Source of the DNA: Plazaster borealis
Taxonomy: Eukaryota > Echinodermata > Asteroidea > Forcipulatida > Labidiasteridae
Assembly (NCBI GenBank): GCA_021014325.1
Contig: CM037462.1
Coordinates: forward strand, 5,240,318-5,304,317
Length of the DNA stretch: 64,000 nucleotides
Direction of reading: 5' to 3'
Both the position numbers and the translations under genes were made by a program. The notes under the pieces were generated by a model, which ran no database searches, was not told where the DNA came from, and saw only the letters and a list, made by a program, of their open reading frames with translations. Shown here piece after piece: positions 9,801-20,745 of the stretch; within the stretch, counting starts at the first letter, position 1; each line of letters starts with the position of its first letter.

Positions 9801-12800
9801 AGTTTGAAAACAAATTATGCTCACCACAGTTTTTACTGGACCAGAGATAAGTTTTCCACAGGCTTGTGTGATCTGTGTTTCTTCAGAATTCTGATATGTA
9901 TAGATTGTGTTTTAATTTGTTCAAAACGTGTGGAAAACAATCTTAAAATAATTTGTACAGACCATAGAGCTGGGGTTAAAGCAAAGAAAATAGAGCGCCG
10001 AAGGAGGTCTATGTTTAGATTGTAAAAATGCGCATGTGCACCATTTCAGCAAGCAAAAAGTTTGCTTCGTCATTGTCTGCAGTGACCTATTGTTGCTGAA
10101 AAGGCGTCCAGTTTACAGTTTACATTTCACGTGTTTCCCATTTCAGCCCGAGATCGCCATCTTGCCCCTTCAGCGCTCTATAATCTTTGGTTTAAAGGGG
10201 TGGTGTACGTTTGGTAACCAACTGTTTGTTTCAATCCTATATTGTTGTAGCTATATACCATAAAACTAACCTGTGTAAATTTCATTTCAAAAGGTGGTAG
10301 TGTTTTTGAGATACTGCCGAAAATATGGAGTGGATTGTCCCGCAGGAAGAATAATCTGCAATTGGATTACACAATCTGAGAAGAGTACTGTCGTACAGTT
10401 CTCAGATTCAAATTTTGGAGGACAAAAAGTGATATTTTTCCCTAACCGCAGTATACTTTGAAAAGAAAAATTTTCTCAAAATGCATTTTACTATCCAAAG
10501 CTGCTTTACTTCTTACCAAGTTAGTTTTTATTGCCATTAATTTTCAGAGTCATAACCAAACATGTACAGACCCTTTAAAGTGACAATTCCAGTCACACAG
10601 TACGGGGTAGTTGAGTGGTTGCAAGCTGACTGCATGATTTGTCCATATGACAAGTTGAATCTATGTAATCTTCCAGACTCTTTGTTAATGTACACAATGA
10701 TGTTAGCGACACCTAAGACAAGGAAGAAAAACACTGTTCTTTTTGTTGAACTTGATATATTATTCACTGTATGTGACCATTCAAAAAGACCAGTCCCCCC
10801 TTTCAAATTTGGTAACAACAACCCTCAGAGGCAGGGACAAAACTTTTAAAGGTATCGTACAGGTTTGGTAATGACTCAAAACAAATATTAGCGTAAAAAC
10901 TTACTTGGTAACAAGCAACGGAGAGCTTTTGATAGTATAAAACATTGTAGGAAACGACTCCCTCTGGTAATGGTTTTTTTTTTTTTGGTAAGAGGTCATT
11001 AAAAAAATAAAAATAAAAGCAAGAAGTTTTTTTTTGAAAGCACACAAACAACAACAACAAGGTGTTTTTTTTTTTTTTTTTTTCATCTTCTCAATTGAAT
11101 TGAATGACCATTTTCACAGAATTTTGTTATTTATTATATGTTATGGATACACCAAGTGAGAACACTGGTCTTTGACAATTTCCAAACGACGGTGTTCAGT
11201 GCCTTTAAATCCCTTTGTGTGAGGTCATAACCGTAAACTTTGGAATATTATTCACAGCATACATTGATGCGACTTATACATCCTGAATCTTATATCAGAT
11301 TGTATGGTCCCATGGCTTATATTCTGAGCGGCTTAGCCTAAAGGCCTATTTCAACAAATTATGGTAGTAACCAATGGGAAAACATGAAACGGCTGTTATT
11401 TTGTAAATAACTTGCTTGTTGCAAGGGTTGTGATCAAGTGGTCAAGTCCTGATTACTTCCTGTCAAATATCAGAGTTTTTTATTCATTTTCCATCCAAAA
11501 CCGATCAGAAAACTAAGTAGAATGAATAGGCCCTAACTATCACTGGACAGCTAGATCAAATGAAATCCGAGCAACTGGTTCGACAAACTTTTCTCAAAAC
11601 ATAAATCCTGCTTGGTATTGATTCTTTGAGTTGTATACAGAAACGAAGTTTATTAATAATGAAGTTTGTTTACTTTCTCTACCACCAGCCTTCTGACGCA
11701 TTGATCACAGGCACCATAAGTGGCATCCAGTGTGTACTGTTGGCAAGGTAACTTGTAACTTTTTGTACGATTTCGTTGATGTCAATTTGAAGGGATAACT
11801 AACCTGTCTTGTTCATCATAAATCCTCCAAAATCATTTTCCGACTTTGTAGGATATGGTACTGTACATTTTGTAGGTTCAATTCAAACCCTACTGCTGAT
11901 TTGACCATTTGAAGCCATTAAAAAAAGCGTTCCTCACACTTGCCGATAGCTTTGTATGTACTCTATAGCCGTACAATTGGGTCAAAGTGTACACAACTGT
12001 ATATGACCAGCAGGGCTCGAAAAATCCACAAGACCGCAGGACTTGTAGCTCAAAATGTTTACTGGACCAGAAATGTTTGTACAAGATCAGAATAAAAAAA
12101 TCACACTACACATCTTAGTTAAATACATCGTTAATTGACCTCAATACCTTCGAGATTGGTCCAAAACGGCAAGTTTGTTTATACTACATTTAAAAAACCA
12201 GTCAAACCACAGATCGCTCAGCGGGGTGCATTGTCATCGGGCATATCTTCAGTGCATCAGAGGATTGTGTGCCTTTCAGCGAGTGAAATCATGTCTCTCA
12301 TAGAAATACAGTCCGATGGAAATCCAACAAAAATTTGACATCATAGAAATGTTATCCAACCACCTGTCCTGAGTTAATTTGGACAAGACCCCTTTATTTT
12401 ACTTGGCCATGTAGAATTTGTAGAGGAGTTCAACCCGATGAAAGAGACGTCCATCATGGAGGGTGTCCCATTCTCAGACACACTTGAATCCCGCTGGTTG
12501 TCCTTCATGACAAAGCGTTCCGCTTGGCGTTGGACGCTCTCAACATTTCTGATGTTGCGGTTTGTGTTTGGGTTCAATGCAATTGTGGCAAATTCAAGTT
12601 GTGCAAATTCATGATGGTGTTTAGGGGTGTTTATTTCTTTGTTTGATTTTTTTCAACAGACACGGTCGCAATCACAGAATCCTTCCATCTGGTGTCAATT
12701 ATCGAGCCAATGTCTTCGCCCTTAAAAATGCAGGCTGCACACATCTCATCGTTACAACAACATGTGGTTCTCTTCAAGTGAGTCACTCACAGTTTAAAAT

Positions 12801-15800
12801 CTGAGGTTTTATAGAGTGCAAAAAAAAGTTGTTTGGATGGAGACCCGTTCTGGTGTCCTGATATAATAAAAACAAGTAAAACATTTCGCAGTCATTTGTC
12901 ATTCAAACAGGGGATGTAAAAGTTTTTTAGCTTTTAGAAATTGATTATAGTAATTTAAAAAAACATTGTTGGTAAGTATTTGCATGACAGAAGTAATGTT
13001 TAAACTGGAGAAACGTGGGTAAAAATTTAGCCTTACCCCTTCCATCATGTCCATACATTGGCAGATTCATTTTGTGGTAAAACATGAAGGTGTATTTTTC
13101 TTTTCAAATTAGGCTTCAATCTTTCTTTTCTTTTTCTTGGTTATTGTTATATGTTGTTCTACTTTTCTTCTTTTTTCTTTACATGTGTGTTGCCTGAAGG
13201 AATTTAAAGGGTGATATAATCATCTACATTTAATTTTACCCTCTAGGAACACATCCACCCTGGCCAAATTGTCATCCTGGATCAGTTCATAGATCGGACA
13301 ACCAAGCGAGACCAGTCATACTATGATGGCCAAGTGAACAGCTTAAAAGGGATCTGCCACATTCCCATGCACACACCGTTTTGTGAAAAGACGCGGCAAG
13401 TAAGAAAATGATTCAGGCCTTTCAAGAATAACACAGAGGCCCTGGTCTTGGCCTGGTGCCCCTTCAAAAGTTTCCCATAGATGTTAAGATCGTCCAATAG
13501 AAGTGCCCTTTGCAAAGTGTGTGGCCTTCTTGCCCTCTCAAAGATGAAATGGCGGGCATGAGCACTAAAACTCTTAAATAACACAATGCATAACTCAGTG
13601 CTCTCCAATGGTAAAAAAGCGTGCACCGCCTTACGAAGTCACCGCCAAGGTTTAAAGGTTTAAAATCCGTCTTTTTTTTTTTTGCCACATGCATTTCAGA
13701 GTTCAAATGCAATCTTTAAAATCTTTGCTCAAAGAAGTCAGGAGGAATGGCCGACAGGAATCACCCTGGAGTGCATCACCATGATCACAGGGCATGTACG
13801 ATCAACATTTTTCTGGCCCTTAAGCGGGCCCCGGGCCCCGGACCCCAGGGCTTCGCACTCACATAGAGGTGCCCTTTACTAAAGAAAAAACGCCTTAATG
13901 CCCTTGCCCTTTCAGGAACGAAGCATCAGGCCTGAATCTTATGTTTGAAAGAGAGCAGTAAATCCCGGTGCTTTCAAGGAGAACCTGTGCTGTCTTGCCA
14001 TTGATTAGTCAGGGTTTCTTTGTGACGATATTCTCCACCCCCAAAAAAATGTGTTCCAGCAATTCCAGAAAAACAGCACTGCACAGAGGCATGGTAAAGA
14101 ATTTTTAATCTGGAAGTGAAGTTATAAGTGTGTTATGAACATATACTCCCATCATTACTTGGCTACCTTTAAAACATACTTTTTGTGACTTCTTGTTTGG
14201 AAGGCATTGATTGAGTCAGTAAGACATCTCGGTATGAATTATCACCGCACCGGAACAGTCGTGACCATCGAAGGACCCCGATTTTCATCTCGGGCAGAGA
14301 GCAAATTATTCCAAGCATGGGGCGGAGACGTGATTAATATGACCAGTGTTCCAGAAGTGGTGTTAGCCGCTGAGATGGGACTGTGCTATGGGGCCATCGC
14401 TCTGCCAACAGACTTTGACTCTTGGAGGGATGATAGTGCTGAACATGTGAGTAGATTTTAAACTATTATTGTATAACTAAGACTGAAGAATTTAAAGAAC
14501 AAAATAGGGAATGATTAAATACTACTAATTGATAGTGCTCGAGCAAAATTCAGCTCTGTAGGTTGTGACCAATGGTTTTTCCCAACGCTCAAAATTCGTC
14601 TCTGCCATCCAGCCTGCTCCTGTGCAGCCATGAACATTCTGATTGAGTTTTAAAGCTGACAGCGTTTAGGTCGTCTTGGATCTGAGAAATGTAAGTGCGG
14701 CGCAGGCCTCCACCTTTTGGTGAAGGTTCTTATGGTTTGTTTTGTGGGTTGCAATGCGACTTGAAACCTGCAAGGTAGTGTGTTGTGGTTGTGGCACAAC
14801 GGTGCACAGAACCATTTGGTACAAATTGCTAGACGCAATCACCACACTATTGCAGGCTGACATAGTTTATATCATTCCAAACCACAGTGGATGATATTGA
14901 ATGGTCAGACAATAGCAGTGTTAAGAAAGAAGTTATGTTCACCATGCTCATGAGGAAATTCAGTAATTATGCCCAGAGAAGAGCAAAATGCTCCAAGTTG
15001 TATATAGCTGTCACTCGCAGACGAGTATGACTTTGGGGAGAGTTGTCTAGTTGGGTTTGCACTTCTTTTCATGGGAATAGAGTCCAATCCTCGCTGATGT
15101 AGGCCTGCTGCAGTATCTACACTGAAAGCTTGACATCTTGTTGTGACGCAAGATCCTCCTCTACCTCAGCTGTGTGCTTCCTGGAATCTTCAGCATTAGA
15201 GGTCCCTTGCTTGACCAGAGAGTGCCAAGTAGACCTGTCATTTGCAGAGTCTACCAGCGAGAGAGTGGTATATCAGCTGCTTGCAGTTGCCGCTTCAAGC
15301 AATCCTTGTAGCGCAGTTTTGGACGACCTCTTTGGCGAGCCCCCTCAGTAAGTTCGCCATAAAACACGGCTTTTGGCAGGCGTGCGTCGTTCATATGTAC
15401 AAGATGGCCAGCCCAGCAGAGTTGACTCACAAGCAGCATGGATTCGATGCTAGCCATATCAGCCCTACAGACAGAGAGCCTCTGTATTGGTTATGTGGTC
15501 AGACCACTTGATGTGTAGTACACGTACGTTTCACGAGTCCATTTAGTTCTGCGCATGCGCCAAATTTATGGCATTGAAAAAGGTCAACAAACCGTTCATG
15601 TTTATGCATGAACGATGCTGTTCAAAAGCCAATCAAGTACCAGTGTTGTGACCTATGTGCATCAGTTTTGGTGAATGACACATACTTTTGGCCTCTTTCA
15701 CTTGTTGTAAATCATATTTAAACTTAAATTGAGTAATGATTTAGTGGTAAATTCATAATTACAAGAAACCCTTACGGTACCCCCAAAACACAAAAATCCT

Positions 15801-17893
15801 AAATATAGATTAGTTTTGGGATATATTTACAAATTGAAAGTTTTTATCGGCCAAAAATGAATTTCTATTTCGTTGCAGAGGCTGTCCAACGGCTATTTCA
15901 TGTACTACAATTAATGCTTGAAATGAGTTGCATGCCCTCAAAGTTTTACGTTATTTCCCAATTAGTTTCGCGTGCTAATAATTGTCTGCTCCTGAAATCA
16001 TCATAAAATTGTAAAAAATATTTTGAGTACAAGCAACTAAACGATACAAATACAGTTAAACTGTTGGTTTTTGTATTGTGCTATAAAGCTTCTTCATGAA
16101 AACTTCAGTACGTCTGCAAATATTGAGCTTTTGTCACGCTTAATCACATATGATTTAGCATACCATGGCAACCGGATTGTCGTAAAATTTTGTCTAGCAC
16201 GACAGATTGATCAAAAAAAAAAATTTTTAACAGTGTTTTAATATCTTCTTGAACACAATAAATTTACCAAAATGTGTAATACTTTTGAAAAAGACCGCTA
16301 AAAATGGACTGAAAGCCTTGATAGGCTGTTCAAGCCTGGGGAGTTCCCATTTTGGGCGAGTTCTATTGCTTTTGTGACTTCCTCAAGAGTCGGTGGACTG
16401 GTAAGATCTTCTTGAACTGGACTTGAACGTGTGCTGCATGTTTGGCCTGTAGGAGAACCTGAATGTTTTCATCGTTTGCATCAAACCAGTCAGTGTGTCT
16501 CTTTGATGGATGTCCGAGTGATTCAGCTGATGCACTGTATACCGCTTTTTGAAAAGTATCCCAGTGGTTGTCTACCGTAATGGTTTTGCCTAGATAACAG
16601 ATTTAGTGATTGCATGAAAAATGGAGTTTTGTGCGCCTCTCAGCTGAATTGAGCATTGGTAGGTCCAGCTTCCGTCTTGGTTTTGGTGCTGATTTGGCCT
16701 TTGGTGTGCGGATATGTAAATTTACATTTGTGTGAATAAAGTGGTGGTCTGTATGACATTCAGCACCTCGCATAGCCCTAGTTTTGCATACATATATCAT
16801 GCAGGTCACATCTCCTGGTGAGAACCTAATCCAGTAGATGCCACTGTTTAGAGGGAGGATGGCACCATGAATAGAACCACTTACATGTATCTGGCATATT
16901 GAAAAAAGTGTTGGTGATCGCTAGGTTAAACTCTTAGCAGATTGAGAGAAGTAGTTCAACGATCGAGTTCACCTTTCCTTCCATGTTTTGTGCTGATATT
17001 GATTTTAAATGATGATATTATGATTAGCAACTGATACATTTATGTGTAGCATTTTGCTACACATGTACATTTTTTTCCCTTCAATCCCAACCAACCCATC
17101 AAAAACAAACTACATGTTTTGTATGATTCAGTTGGACTGAGGACTACACCAATAATCTAATTTATAATAATAATAATAATAATGATAGTAGTGGCTTCTT
17201 ATAAAGCAGTCAGATCCGTCACTCAGTGATGCTCATGGCGCTCCAACATTATTACCCCTGGTCATTGGGCCATTTATGTCATTCCTTAAACCATCTCAGC
17301 TCCATTGGGATTAACAGCCTGTGTTGCCAAGTATGTAGTGCACCACTCTAAATCAATCACAAGAACCATCTCTGCCCTCACAGGTACCCCTGGGTGAAGA
17401 GAAGCAATCGTAGTTAAATTGTCTTGCTCAAGGACACAAGTGTCATGACAAAACCCACACCCTGATGACTTGGCCATCAGAAGTTGAGTCAGATGCACAA
17501 AACCGCTCAGCGACGACAAGCCACTGTGTGTCAGTGATTATGCAATCATGCGTACCGGGTAGCAACTTAATCAGAGTCAAACTGTACAGTGTTGTGTTAA
17601 TTTTTGTGAAGAAGGATCCTAGTAAACCACTTGAGGGAGTTGTGATTCATTGAAGATGTTCACCATGCTCACTTGGAACAGCAATGGCTTCTGTCTCTGA
17701 GAAGACCAGCAGTCTCTAAGTTGCAGCAGTAATGAAATATTATTTGTATTGTTGACTGTGTCTCTGATAGGTGAGTGTGGAACTGGTGATGAAGACGTTC
17801 AAACAAAATGCAGTAAATGCTCTGCAAATTTTGAGAGATGTCATTCCAAGAATTGCCAAGATGGACTGGGGACAAATTCTGGAGGAAAAGCAG
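6822..17893 (+). CDS. MTAP: S-methyl-5'-thioadenosine phosphorylase (seven exons; last exon not found)
   Basis: MTAP cleaves methylthioadenosine with phosphate to adenine and methylthioribose-1-phosphate, the cytosolic entry to methionine and adenine salvage. Exons are 6822-6842, 9652-9738, 11689-11747, 12660-12777, 13247-13399, 14204-14446 and 17771-17893. All have AG/GT borders and joined phases, giving 268 codons. Recognisable parts are: [12 protein letters not shown] phosphate loop (8-19); RHGR (56-59); VTTTCGSL (87-94); [26 protein letters not shown] (166-179); NMTSVPE substrate loop (191-197); and TDFDSW (215-220), whose two Asp select the adenine base. The family is normally about 280 residues, so only some 10-15 C-terminal residues are missing. 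They should be encoded by a tiny exon after the phase-0 donor at 17894. All catalytic features are present, so the gene looks functional. Confidence 0.93.
7070..7096 (+). repeat. C-run and CA-repeat
   Basis: A run of C is followed by CACACACACAC in MTAP intron 1. It is a simple repeat. Confidence 0.6.
7198..7541. mobile_element. Nested palindromic MITE cluster, CCCACCTTGTTGAGCTG family
   Basis: At least four copies of CCCACCTTGTTGAGCTG or its complement alternate in direction. The first 112 bp (7198-7309) form a near-perfect hairpin. A second hairpin with TGGCTCTCTTTT arms follows (7310-7412), then two further half copies. The same family, as a single hairpin, is at 39617-39740. It lies in MTAP intron 1. 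Confidence 0.8.
7794..8060 (+). mobile_element. Tandem hairpin repeat (GGGGCGC..GTACTCCTTT)
   Basis: Two consecutive modules each hold CAGTAACTGGGGCGC, a GTACTCCTTT block, an inner hairpin around TCGGTCRTACGACCGA, and the reverse block AAAAAGGAGTAC. A half module ends at about 8060 with GCGCCCCAGTTAC, inverted to the start. It is a non-autonomous palindromic element in MTAP intron 1. Confidence 0.65.
8735..8825. repeat. Short hairpin element (ACTCCTAGAACT arms)
   Basis: TACTCCTAGAACT, then GAGGTTTGTTCCGCTTGAAC, pairs with a later GTTCAAACCTCAGTTCTAGGAGTA after a short loop. It is a MITE-like palindrome in MTAP intron 1. Confidence 0.5.
9243..9422. mobile_element. 180 bp near-perfect palindrome
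   Basis: GGGAATAAAAGAG at the left pairs with CTCTTTTATTCCC at the right. Inside, TTTAAACGGYC, CAGGGTCGTGG and AAAGGCCCTCGCC all have inverted partners around a loop near 9328-9340. The stem would exceed 80 bp. An open frame on the - strand across it is an artefact of the hairpin. It lies in MTAP intron 1, about 230 bases before exon 2. Confidence 0.75.
9652..9738 (+). CDS. MTAP: MTAP exon 2
   Basis: It encodes 29 residues starting [15 protein letters not shown], the nucleoside-phosphorylase phosphate loop. It is bounded by TCTCTGCAG and GTGAAT and is phase 0 at both ends. Confidence 0.93.
10191..10579 (+). mobile_element. MITE family TTAAAGGG..GTTTGGTAA, copy 1
   Basis: Ends are TTTAAAGGGGTGG..ACGTTTGGTAA and, inverted, CATAACCAAACATGTACAGACCCTTTAAA. 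Inside lies the conserved AAAGGTGGTAGTGTTTTTGAGAT block. Related copies are at 22146-22501, 35457-35858, 62141-62501 (-) and a fragment at 23057-23143 (-). Confidence 0.8.
10845..11219 (+). mobile_element. MITE family TTAAAGGTAT..TTTTGGTAA, copy 1
   Basis: It begins TTTAAAGGTATCGTACAGGTTTGGTAATGACTC and ends with the inverted AAACGACGGTGTTCAGTGCCTTTAAA. It shares its termini with the 10191 family but has a different interior (GGTAACAAGCAACGGAGAGC, TTTGAAAGCACAC). Other copies are at about 21771-22150 and 60879-61223. Confidence 0.75.
11689..11747 (+). CDS. MTAP: MTAP exon 3
   Basis: It encodes [19 protein letters not shown] plus two bases of an Arg codon completed by exon 4. It is flanked by ACCACCAG and GTAACT. 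Confidence 0.9.
12660..12777 (+). CDS. MTAP: MTAP exon 4
   Basis: It completes the Arg of RHGR and carries the [13 protein letters not shown] helix and VTTTCGSL, which contribute to the phosphate/nucleoside site. It is bounded by TTTCAACAG and GTGAGT. Confidence 0.93.
13247..13399 (+). CDS. MTAP: MTAP exon 5
   Basis: It encodes 51 residues including [16 protein letters not shown] and [12 protein letters not shown], which match the family core. It is bounded by CCTCTAG and GTAAGA and is phase 0. Confidence 0.94.
14204..14446 (+). CDS. MTAP: MTAP exon 6
   Basis: It encodes 81 residues, the most diagnostic exon: [29 protein letters not shown] and TDFDSWRDD. It is bounded by GGAAG and GTGAGT and is phase 0. 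Confidence 0.95.
14985..16860 (-). pseudogene. Antisense, damaged LINE (non-LTR retrotransposon) in MTAP intron 6
   Basis: Read right to left, I see pieces of one ORF2 in order. At about 16800-16620: [15 protein letters not shown], the end of an endonuclease domain. At about 16590-16330: [18 protein letters not shown] and [12 protein letters not shown], the linker before the reverse transcriptase. At 15457-15257: [17 protein letters not shown] and [16 protein letters not shown]. Near 15110-15040: [13 protein letters not shown], the usual C-terminal zinc-finger-like tail. The reverse-transcriptase core between about 15550 and 16300 is missing or replaced by AT-rich DNA, and frames are broken. 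It is a dead insertion opposite in direction to MTAP. Confidence 0.75.
17165..17530 (-). mobile_element. tRNA-derived SINE-like repeat with conserved body
   Basis: It includes GTGGCTTCTTATA, then GAACCATCTCTGCCCTCACAGGTACCC, then TTGCTCAAGGACACAAGTGTCATGAC. The same body appears at the right window edge (63890-64000, opposite strand), and the tail block recurs at 36305-36530. A fragment of its head lies at 34670-34725. It lies in MTAP intron 6. Confidence 0.65.
17771..17893 (+). CDS. MTAP: MTAP exon 7 (last exon found)
   Basis: It encodes 41 residues from [14 protein letters not shown] to [11 protein letters not shown]. The acceptor is CTCTGATAG and the donor GTAATT, phase 0. If intron 7 were retained, the frame would add 19 residues (VIVNVLKK...) before a stop, a possible alternative end but unlike the family. 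Confidence 0.88.
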
Positions 17894-17965
17894 GTAATTG
17901 TCAACGTGTTAAAAAAAATACCCAGTCGGTTTCCCTTGTGGTTTATTACGTGATATTTGAAGTAA

Positions 17966-18178
17966 AAAAGGGACACGTTGCTTTGGATCGGGCAAGTTGG
18001 TCTATGAAAAGTGTTTGTAACCGTTTGTTAGAAAAATGCATTATGGTCAGAAAGATGTTTCAAAAGTAGAATACAATGATCCACACAAATATGCCTCGAA
18101 ATTGCGTGGCTTCTTTTTACATGGAGAACTAACACGGCACGTCATTTTGTAGAGCCAAATTTTTGACTATTATATATT
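17966..18178 (+). mobile_element. Half copy of the long hairpin MITE at 48489-48881
   Basis: AAAAGGGACACGTTGCTTTGGATCGGGC, GTAACCGTTTGTTA and ACAATGATCCACACAAATATG match the left arm of the 48489 element in order. The right arm is absent. Confidence 0.75.
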
Positions 18179-18290
18179 GACAAAATAGAGAGACCGCCAA
18201 CATGGGGCTAGATAGCTCAGTTGGTAAAGCACCAGCATGATAATCCAGAGGTCGCAGGTTCAAGTCCGGCTCTTGTAAATTTTTCTTTGT
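18179..18290 (+). mobile_element. tRNA-derived SINE, GGGCTAGATAGCTCAG family
   Basis: A-box-like TAGCTCAGTTGGTAAAGC and B-box GGTTCAAGTCC are at tRNA spacing, but the anticodon stem does not pair, so this is not a working tRNA gene. Related copies are at 19918-19995 (-) and a fragment at 45810-45870. Confidence 0.65.
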
Positions 18291-18369
18291 TCAACCCCAA
18301 AATATTCTTTATACAACTTTAATATCTTATAGAATTACATTGTGGCGCTTTAAACACAGAAGTATCTTT

Positions 18370-19495
18370 TTATGCCCCGCCAGCGAAGCAGGCCGAAGGG
18401 GCATATAGTGTTTGCCTTGTCCTTCCGTGTGTGTGTGTGTGTGCGTGGATGGACACACGGAAGGGCATATGTGGGGTCCTGACAACAATGGAACAATTGA
18501 CCCCACAAGGTCATTTCAATAGAAACAATTGGGCCCCACAAGGGAATTCTTCAGAAAAGGGAATAATAGAACAACAATAGCAGTACCCCACAAACCGGAT
18601 CCGTAAGGATGTGCCTTCATATTCACTACCTTATGGAGACCGAGAACAAAACAGAAAAGGGAAAACAAAAGGTCTCCATAGGGGAATTCTAAAGACTTGG
18701 GTGCTCCACAAGGAATTTTGTGTACAAAGTCTATGGGAGGTTCTTAACTACTGGGACAAAGGAAAGAACAAAAGATGTCTCCACAGGGATGTAAAAAATA
18801 GAATGTGGGTAGGTATCCACATTCAAACCGTGGACCTATAACAAAAGGGACAATAGGTCCACGGTTGCTATCACAAAGGAAATCATTGTGGTCCACGGTT
18901 GCTAACACAAAGAGTTGAACAAAGGAGGGTCCACGATTGCCGGTGTTTACACACGTTTGTGTGTGTGTGTGTGTGTGGGTAGGTATCCACATTCAAACCG
19001 TGGACCTATAACAAAAGGGATAATAGGTCCACGGTTGCTATCACAAAGGAAATCATTGTGGTCCACGGTTGCTAACACAAAGAGTTGAACAAAGGAGGGT
19101 CCACGATTGCCGGTGTTTACACACGTGCGTCCGTGTGTGTGTGTGTGCAATCATTGTCCGAGCGATTACTCAAGAAGGACTTAGCATATCAACTCCAAAC
19201 TTGGTGTGTGGATTGGTCTTGGGATCCCACAGAAGCCTATTGTTTTTGGATCCCATACACAAAATGTAAAGTTCATTATGGCTAAAACAAAAGAAATGTT
19301 GTCCGAGTGATAACTCAAGAAAGCCTTGGCATATCAACTCCAAACTTGGTGTGTGGATTGGTCTTGGGATCCCACAGAAGCCTATTGTTTTTGGATCCCA
19401 TACAGAAAATGTCAAGGTAATTGTGGCCAAAACAAAAGAAATGCTGTCTAAGCGATAACTCAAGAATGAGGTAATCTCAGCGGGGCATTTGTGTT
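18370..19495 (+). mobile_element. Element with GCCCCGC termini and internal direct duplications
   Basis: It starts ATGCCCCGCCAGCGAAGC and ends CTCAGCGGGGCATTT, a short inverted terminal pair. Inside, about 170 bp (18805-18976) is repeated almost unchanged at 18977-19145, and about 147 bp (19151-19297) is repeated at 19298-19440. GT-repeat tracts lie at the first junction. Each 170 bp unit carries four variants of GGTCCACGGTTGC. There is no coding potential. Confidence 0.7.
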
Positions 19496-19917
19496 TGTTA
19501 ACACACCATTCTTGTTTTACTGATGTCTTAATGTTTAAAGTACATTAGTCCTAATCACTAGTAATACAACCAGATTACCAAAGAACAGTGTAAGAAAAAG
19601 ATCTTGTTGCCCGCGGCACAGAAAAATACAACCATTACAACTGTGGATTGATTTGTATTCAGATTTTGGGTATGTATATATTATTCAGTAAGGGTCGCTG
19701 TCAGCACATACTGACATATTTTTAATATTTCCATTGTCCTAACCACATCATACACACCAGTCAGCTCATACATGTATGCCATGATATCCTAAAGTGTTGC
19801 AGTATGCTAGCGTGTAACGTTTGACCCAAAAAATAAAAAAGTGAACAGAATAAGAATGATATCAAATAGTAAACCACAAGGGAAACTGACTGCTTGGGTA
19901 AATGTTAAATGATTTTG

Positions 19918-19995
19918 GGTTGAACAAAGACAAATTGACTACAGCGAGATTTGAACCAACGACCTCCGGATTAATGTGGCGCTCTCTAGCCCTAT
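19918..19995 (-). mobile_element. tRNA-derived SINE fragment
   Basis: On the - strand it reads GGGCTAGAGAGCGCC..AGGTCGTTGGTTCAAATC then TTTGTCTTTGTTCAAC, paralleling 18203-18296. Confidence 0.55.
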
Positions 19996-20599
19996 GTCAG
20001 AATAAGAATGAATGAAATAACTTAATGCTGCACCAACTGTACATCCCTAAAACCTTAATAACTATCACTTTGGTTGGTGTCTGTTTCTCTCGATTTTGAC
20101 AGATTCATGCATGTAAAAGAACCCATAACAAACACTTGTATGCAATTTCTGCCACATTGCCTTTTTACCCTTTCTTCAGGTTCTAAAAGTATTTCCTGTT
20201 TTTGGTTTTCTATAAGGCAACTGCTAAGGAGTCGGTAATGCAGTGATTCTGATGGTGATGCTAGTAATTCCCACGGCAAAGCGTATTCAGGTGATGAGCA
20301 TCGTTTGACTGTGTCATGGCACAGTGTCTGCATCAGACAAAGTAGCTCAAATTATGGGCAACCAGTGATACTCAAAATGGCAGTAGGACGGAGTTTATTG
20401 GCTCCAATCTATTTTTTTTTAGGTTCAAAATGGTAAGGTACTAGCTTTTTTTTCTTTTTCTGCTTATACTTGTATGTTTACTTTCTCTTTGAATGAAGGT
20501 AATTAGTGCACAGCAATGGTAACTTTGGTCAAATTTTTGTTTGCTTTGGATTCTTGCTCGTGAATCTAGAAACATTGGTAATGTTGGTAAACACCTCCC

Positions 20600-20745
20600 C
20601 TTGCATATGATGTCACAAGCTCAAACAGTGCCCTCACTAAGATCAAAAGGAGACCTATCATTGGCTGAGAGTTGTTTGTGGCGCGTATGCGCTTGCACGT
20701 TTCCATTGTTTGACCTCGGCGATGGCGGCTTATGCAAGGGGGTCT
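20600..20745 (+). repeat. Dispersed repeat with GATGTCACAAG, copy of 896-1040
   Basis: It matches copy 1 through CAGTGCCCTCACTAAG, TTGGCTGAGAGTTG and GTTTCCATTG. The CRE is decayed to GATGTCA here. Confidence 0.55.

Noticed and set aside
18203..18275. A functional tRNA gene
   Set aside because: A and B boxes are present but the anticodon stem does not pair, and related copies share the flanking non-tRNA sequence. It is a SINE.
20423..20504. Possible MTAP terminal exon after a T-rich AG at 20422
   Set aside because: In the needed phase it gives VQNGKVLAFFSFSAYT and so on up to a distant stop, with no likeness to the family's C-terminus.
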